The notes under the pieces: model-generated | What the model was told of the DNA's origin: nothing | The model's input: the letters and a program-made list of their open reading frames with translations, nothing else | Databases searched by the model: none | Position numbers and translations under genes: made by a program | Part shown: positions 12,302 through 15,249 of the stretch, piece by piece | How positions within the stretch are numbered: the first letter of the stretch is position 1 | Layout of the letters: every line of letters begins with the position of its first letter | Assembly: GCA_016930735.1 (NCBI GenBank) | Contig: JAFGGF010000172.1 | Location: 1 to 15,249 of the forward strand | DNA from: Prolixibacteraceae bacterium | Lineage (GTDB): Bacteria; Bacteroidota; Bacteroidia; Bacteroidales; Prolixibacteraceae | Direction: 5' to 3' | DNA: 15,249 nt

Positions 12302-15249
12302 ATGAAATTAAAACTTTTACTTTTTTTACTTTTTGTTTCATGTAGTGTTTTAAGTTTGAAAGCACAATATGATTATGTGTATAACGCGGATACGATTCGA
12401 CATCTGGTAATTTCAGAAGTAAGAATGACGACTATGCACTATTCTTACGCTGAAATTTCGAATGTCAGTACAACCGAAGCCGTTAATTTAGGCACATTCG
12501 AATTTGGGAACTTAACTGCCTGGACAGTACCGTGGGATAACATTCCGGAATACCTCAGGATTAAATTACCCAATAAAATTTTGTGGCCGGGTAAATCCTT
12601 TGTTCTTGCAACAGTAGCCGATGTGGCAGAAAAGTTGCAGAAAATCGATCCTGAAAGATGGGAAGGCAGGACTCAAACCCAGGATGATATGTGGGAACTT
12701 GCTGATTTGCCACTCTACGTTGCAAAAACAGAATGGGGTGACTATACAAATGTTAAGATGCCGGATGGATCAATGTATGACAGTATAACTCCATACGGTA
12801 ATTCTGCTCTTGAAACATGGGACGGAAGGAATGTATTTTTTATCAGGCAACATTTAACTGAAATCGACTCGGTTGTTGTTGATGAAGTTAACGGCCGGTT
12901 TACCGATGCCGATGGTACAGTTCCTGATGGTGGCCGTACAGATGTTGCCGGTGTAGCAGCTGCAACAGCTACGCATGTTTTAGTAAGAAAATTCTCTGTT
13001 AAACAAGGTGACTTGTTTGGCGATGACTGGTTATTACAACAGGGTACTGATATTGAAGATTCTGAATGGTTACCTATTCCTCAGCCAAGGAACCAGTTTG
13101 GTACAGAAGGAACTAAAGTTTCTTCATTCTGGACTGTTGGAAACCATGGAAACTACACCTTAAATCCAGCTTCATTCCAGTCTGACGTTATTGATGTTAA
13201 TTTCACCGATACTGTAATGACTGTTCCGTGGGGAACCAGGAATGATTATCAGATTATGCAGTATTTTGAAAAATCTCCAGGTATTGCATGGCAGTACAGG
13301 TTCTCTCCCAACAGGGAAGACTCTGCATTTACTTCAGCTCGTACAGGTGACCAGTTAATCATTTATGCCTGTGGTAACACACTTCAGATCTGGCCGTTTG
13401 ACATTGTAGTTGCTGAACCAACTGACGATGCTAATATTGTAGTACCTAAAAACCGTCTTGATTATAACCCAACCTCTAATACTTATAATACATATCGGGA
13501 TTTCAGCAACCCATATCTTGTAACTATTGGAGCATTTGGTATGGATACTGTTTATAACGTTCCGTTTGCAACACGTATTGATACATTGTTAAAATATCTG
13601 GAAAAAGCACCGGAAGCAAGCTGGAAAGTAGTTACTGTTGACGGAGCTGACAGGCCTGACTTAATGAATGGTGACAAACTGAAAGTTACAGCCAAAGATG
13701 GTTCTGTTAAAACTTATTATATTAAAGTCCGTGATTTCAGGCCAAGCCACAATGCTAATTTATCAGCTATTACATGGCCTGATATTCCTGAATTCTACAG
13801 AGGTTTGTTTGGTTGGAAAGGTGATACCATTCCCGGTTTCCTTCCTTCAGTTTACAGTTACGCCATACAGGTTCCTTCGGATGTTGCAGGTGTACCTGCA
13901 CTAATCGCAAAAACAGAGGCTTTAAATACCTCGTTTACTGTTGAAAGGGCGACTAATATTAGCGGTACTGTAGCCGACAGGACAGTAACCTTTAATACAG
14001 TGGCTGAAGATGATACTACATTGTTATCATACTCAGTAATTCTTAGTAAAGAAAAAGCACCTCAGGATGTTCAACCGTTCCAGGCTGAACCATTCTTCTC
14101 ACAACGTGCAATGCGTGCATATTGGGGAGCATCAGCATGGGAAATTTGCAACCCGGGTAACCAGCCAATTGATATGAGTAATTATATGATAGTAAGAGGT
14201 GGTTCCGATGGAACACCTGCTGCTGCAATTACCAATGGTACAACTGCTGAAGACTGGGGAAGCAGGTATAATAAATATATTCCAGGCCGTGTTTGGGATA
14301 ATGAAGCCAACTGGATGGTACAACCTGCAAGAGCTATTCAGGACCTTGCAGTGAACCCGATTATAATGCCGGGTGAATGTTTTGTTGCAATCAGCGGTGG
14401 TGCTTCTTACCTTAGTGTAATTGACTTTAAATATGATGTTGATTTCAGAACTAATCCATGGGGTGATACCCTGATGGGTGGAAACCCTGTTTTCGGATGG
14501 TGGGGCGATACTTACTACTTATTTAAAATTGTTAACGATTCAGTTAAAGCCGGAACAAAAGGTGTTGGCGATCCCAACGACTTTGAATTACTTGATGTAT
14601 TTGGTACAGGCGATGGTGTAAGGTGGCATATTGGTAGCCACGATGCTGACCAGGTTGAACGTTATACCAGAAAACCACAATACTGGCATGGTAATCCGGT
14701 TTATGGTGCAGCCTTTGGTACCGATGATGAAACCAGTGAATGGAAATGGGAATGGAGGCCTGACTTTGCCGCTCTTGGTTACAGCTGGGATACCGATGTT
14801 AAAATACCATTTGCAGGCTTGGGAACACATACATTTAATGAAGTTACCGTATATAAGTCAACTGTTACTTCTTCTGCTTACAAAGTTAGCGAAGGCTATT
14901 CAATGGATGAACTGATCAAAGGTGTTGTTACAGGAACAACTGTTGATGAAATGCTTTCAATGATTAACAAGGAAAATGAAGGACAAACACTGACTGTAAA
15001 AAGCGCAGGAACTGCTATTGCAGGAACCGATGTTGTTGCTGATGGTGATGTTCTGGAAGTTGTATCAGCCAATGGTGAAAATACTACAGTTTATGTACTT
15101 GAAGTTACTGATGGCGGATTAAGCAACGATGCTGTATTAACTTCAACTGAATATACAATTGTTATTAATGGTGCTACCGGCACGATCTCTGTCCCGGCAG
15201 GAATTCTGCTTGCTGATGCCAGAGCAAATGTTGTGGTACCTGATGGTGC
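12302..15249 (+). CDS. Giant secreted multi-domain surface protein (5' part, runs off the window)
   Basis: The frame stays open for 982 codons to the window end; the C-terminus is not visible. Residues 1-21 are a signal peptide (LKA|Q). Two lamin-tail-like modules are suggested. One is at about 34-104 (LVISEVRM, AEISNVSTTEAVNLGTFEF, ILWPGKSFVLAT); the other is at about 606-698 (AYWGASAWEICNPGNQPIDM, IIMPGECFVAIS). A repeated roughly 65-residue beta unit occurs at 303-370, 415-476, 872-935 and from 962 onward. It has a VP-x-GT strand at its start and GD-x-L-x-V-x-A-x-x-G with a Y/W-x-I-x-V strand at its end. A cadherin-like stretch lies between (about 480-600; FLPSVYSYAIQVPSDVAG). Such proteins in this phylum usually end in a T9SS sorting domain; that is expected here but unseen. 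The role is probably surface adhesion or a structural layer, by inference. Confidence 0.85.
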   Translation, partial: MKLKLLLFLLFVSCSVLSLKAQYDYVYNADTIRHLVISEVRMTTMHYSYAEISNVSTTEAVNLGTFEFGNLTAWTVPWDNIPEYLRIKLPNKILWPGKSFVLATVADVAEKLQKIDPERWEGRTQTQDDMWELADLPLYVAKTEWGDYTNVKMPDGSMYDSITPYGNSALETWDGRNVFFIRQHLTEIDSVVVDEVNGRFTDADGTVPDGGRTDVAGVAAATATHVLVRKFSVKQGDLFGDDWLLQQGTDIEDSEWLPIPQPRNQFGTEGTKVSSFWTVGNHGNYTLNPASFQSDVIDVNFTDTVMTVPWGTRNDYQIMQYFEKSPGIAWQYRFSPNREDSAFTSARTGDQLIIYACGNTLQIWPFDIVVAEPTDDANIVVPKNRLDYNPTSNTYNTYRDFSNPYLVTIGAFGMDTVYNVPFATRIDTLLKYLEKAPEASWKVVTVDGADRPDLMNGDKLKVTAKDGSVKTYYIKVRDFRPSHNANLSAITWPDIPEFYRGLFGWKGDTIPGFLPSVYSYAIQVPSDVAGVPALIAKTEALNTSFTVERATNISGTVADRTVTFNTVAEDDTTLLSYSVILSKEKAPQDVQPFQAEPFFSQRAMRAYWGASAWEICNPGNQPIDMSNYMIVRGGSDGTPAAAITNGTTAEDWGSRYNKYIPGRVWDNEANWMVQPARAIQDLAVNPIIMPGECFVAISGGASYLSVIDFKYDVDFRTNPWGDTLMGGNPVFGWWGDTYYLFKIVNDSVKAGTKGVGDPNDFELLDVFGTGDGVRWHIGSHDADQVERYTRKPQYWHGNPVYGAAFGTDDETSEWKWEWRPDFAALGYSWDTDVKIPFAGLGTHTFNEVTVYKSTVTSSAYKVSEGYSMDELIKGVVTGTTVDEMLSMINKENEGQTLTVKSAGTAIAGTDVVADGDVLEVVSANGENTTVYVLEVTDGGLSNDAVLTSTEYTIVINGATGTISVPAGILLADARANVVVPDG
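13208..13729 (+). repeat. First pair of repeated beta modules in the giant protein
   Basis: Unit 1 is residues 303-370 (13208-13411) and unit 2 is residues 415-476 (13544-13729). They align directly by eye: DTVMTVPWGTR with DTVYNVPFATR, QYFEKSPGIAWQ with KYLEKAPEASWK, GDQLIIYACGN with GDKLKVTAKDG, and a closing hydrophobic strand ending IVV or IKV. A 44-residue linker rich in N, P and Y separates them. The repeat is at protein level; the DNA has diverged. Confidence 0.65.
14915..15249 (+). repeat. Second pair of repeated beta modules, last one cut by the window edge
   Basis: Unit 3 covers residues 872-935 (14915-15106): IKGVVTGTTVDEMLSMI, then ADGDVLEVVSANGENTTVYV and LEV. Unit 4 begins at residue 962 (15185) with ISVPAGILLADARANVVVP and is truncated by the window. 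Both carry the same VP/V-x-x-GT opening, and unit 3 the same GD-x-L-x-V closing pattern as the modules at 13208-13729. The pattern suggests that further copies follow beyond the edge. Confidence 0.55.

Noticed and set aside
14043..14915. Several open frames on both strands inside the giant gene
   Set aside because: All overlap a continuous 982-codon frame with a signal peptide and coherent domain patterns; they have no family features of their own.

Overview
The window looks like a chromosomal segment of a Bacteroidota bacterium, probably class Bacteroidia. Four things point that way. The protein at the left edge ends in a type IX secretion system (T9SS) sorting domain. Several genes are preceded by the Bacteroidota -7 promoter element TAnnTTTG rather than by sigma70 boxes. 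Most genes lack a strong Shine-Dalgarno sequence. There is also a very large secreted beta-rich protein. The order and genus cannot be fixed from the sequence alone. I see no tRNA, rRNA, CRISPR array, insertion sequence or integrase, so this is mostly ordinary core genome with two accessory-looking ends.

Layout. (1) 74-2734, envelope and exported proteins: an AT-rich T9SS cargo protein (-), an exported probable beta-barrel protein of unknown function (+), and an exported ThuA-like protein (-) whose stop codon overlaps that of its convergent neighbour. (2) 2883-5561, a housekeeping run on + with short gaps: mnmA (tRNA 2-thiouridine synthesis), yicC (endoribonuclease family) and gmk (guanylate kinase). 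(3) 5562-5904, a gap holding a candidate free-standing small RNA, with its own promoter, 5' hairpin and intrinsic terminator, facing the terminator of the next gene. (4) 5905-8542 on -: a dipeptidyl peptidase III (M49) family lipoprotein with a short HEVAH zinc motif, and a periplasmic TPR protein; both have recognisable terminators. (5) 8814-11870 on -: ferritin, then a long RelA/SpoT homologue, then a small TPR protein only 10 bp behind it. (6) 11871-12301, a 431-bp divergent regulatory region. (7) 12302 to the right edge: the first 982 codons of a giant secreted protein built from repeated modules, still open at the window end.

The most interesting points are the small RNA candidate at 5737-5811; the RelA/SpoT homologue, whose hydrolase domain has lost key residues while its synthetase domain looks intact; the terminator hairpin sitting directly before that gene, so that its promoter must lie upstream of or inside the hairpin; the HEXXH version of the M49 zinc site; and the duplicated modules of the giant surface protein. 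Ferritin next to a (p)ppGpp enzyme suggests a stress/stationary-phase grouping, but that is inference. I found no clear multi-gene novel system.
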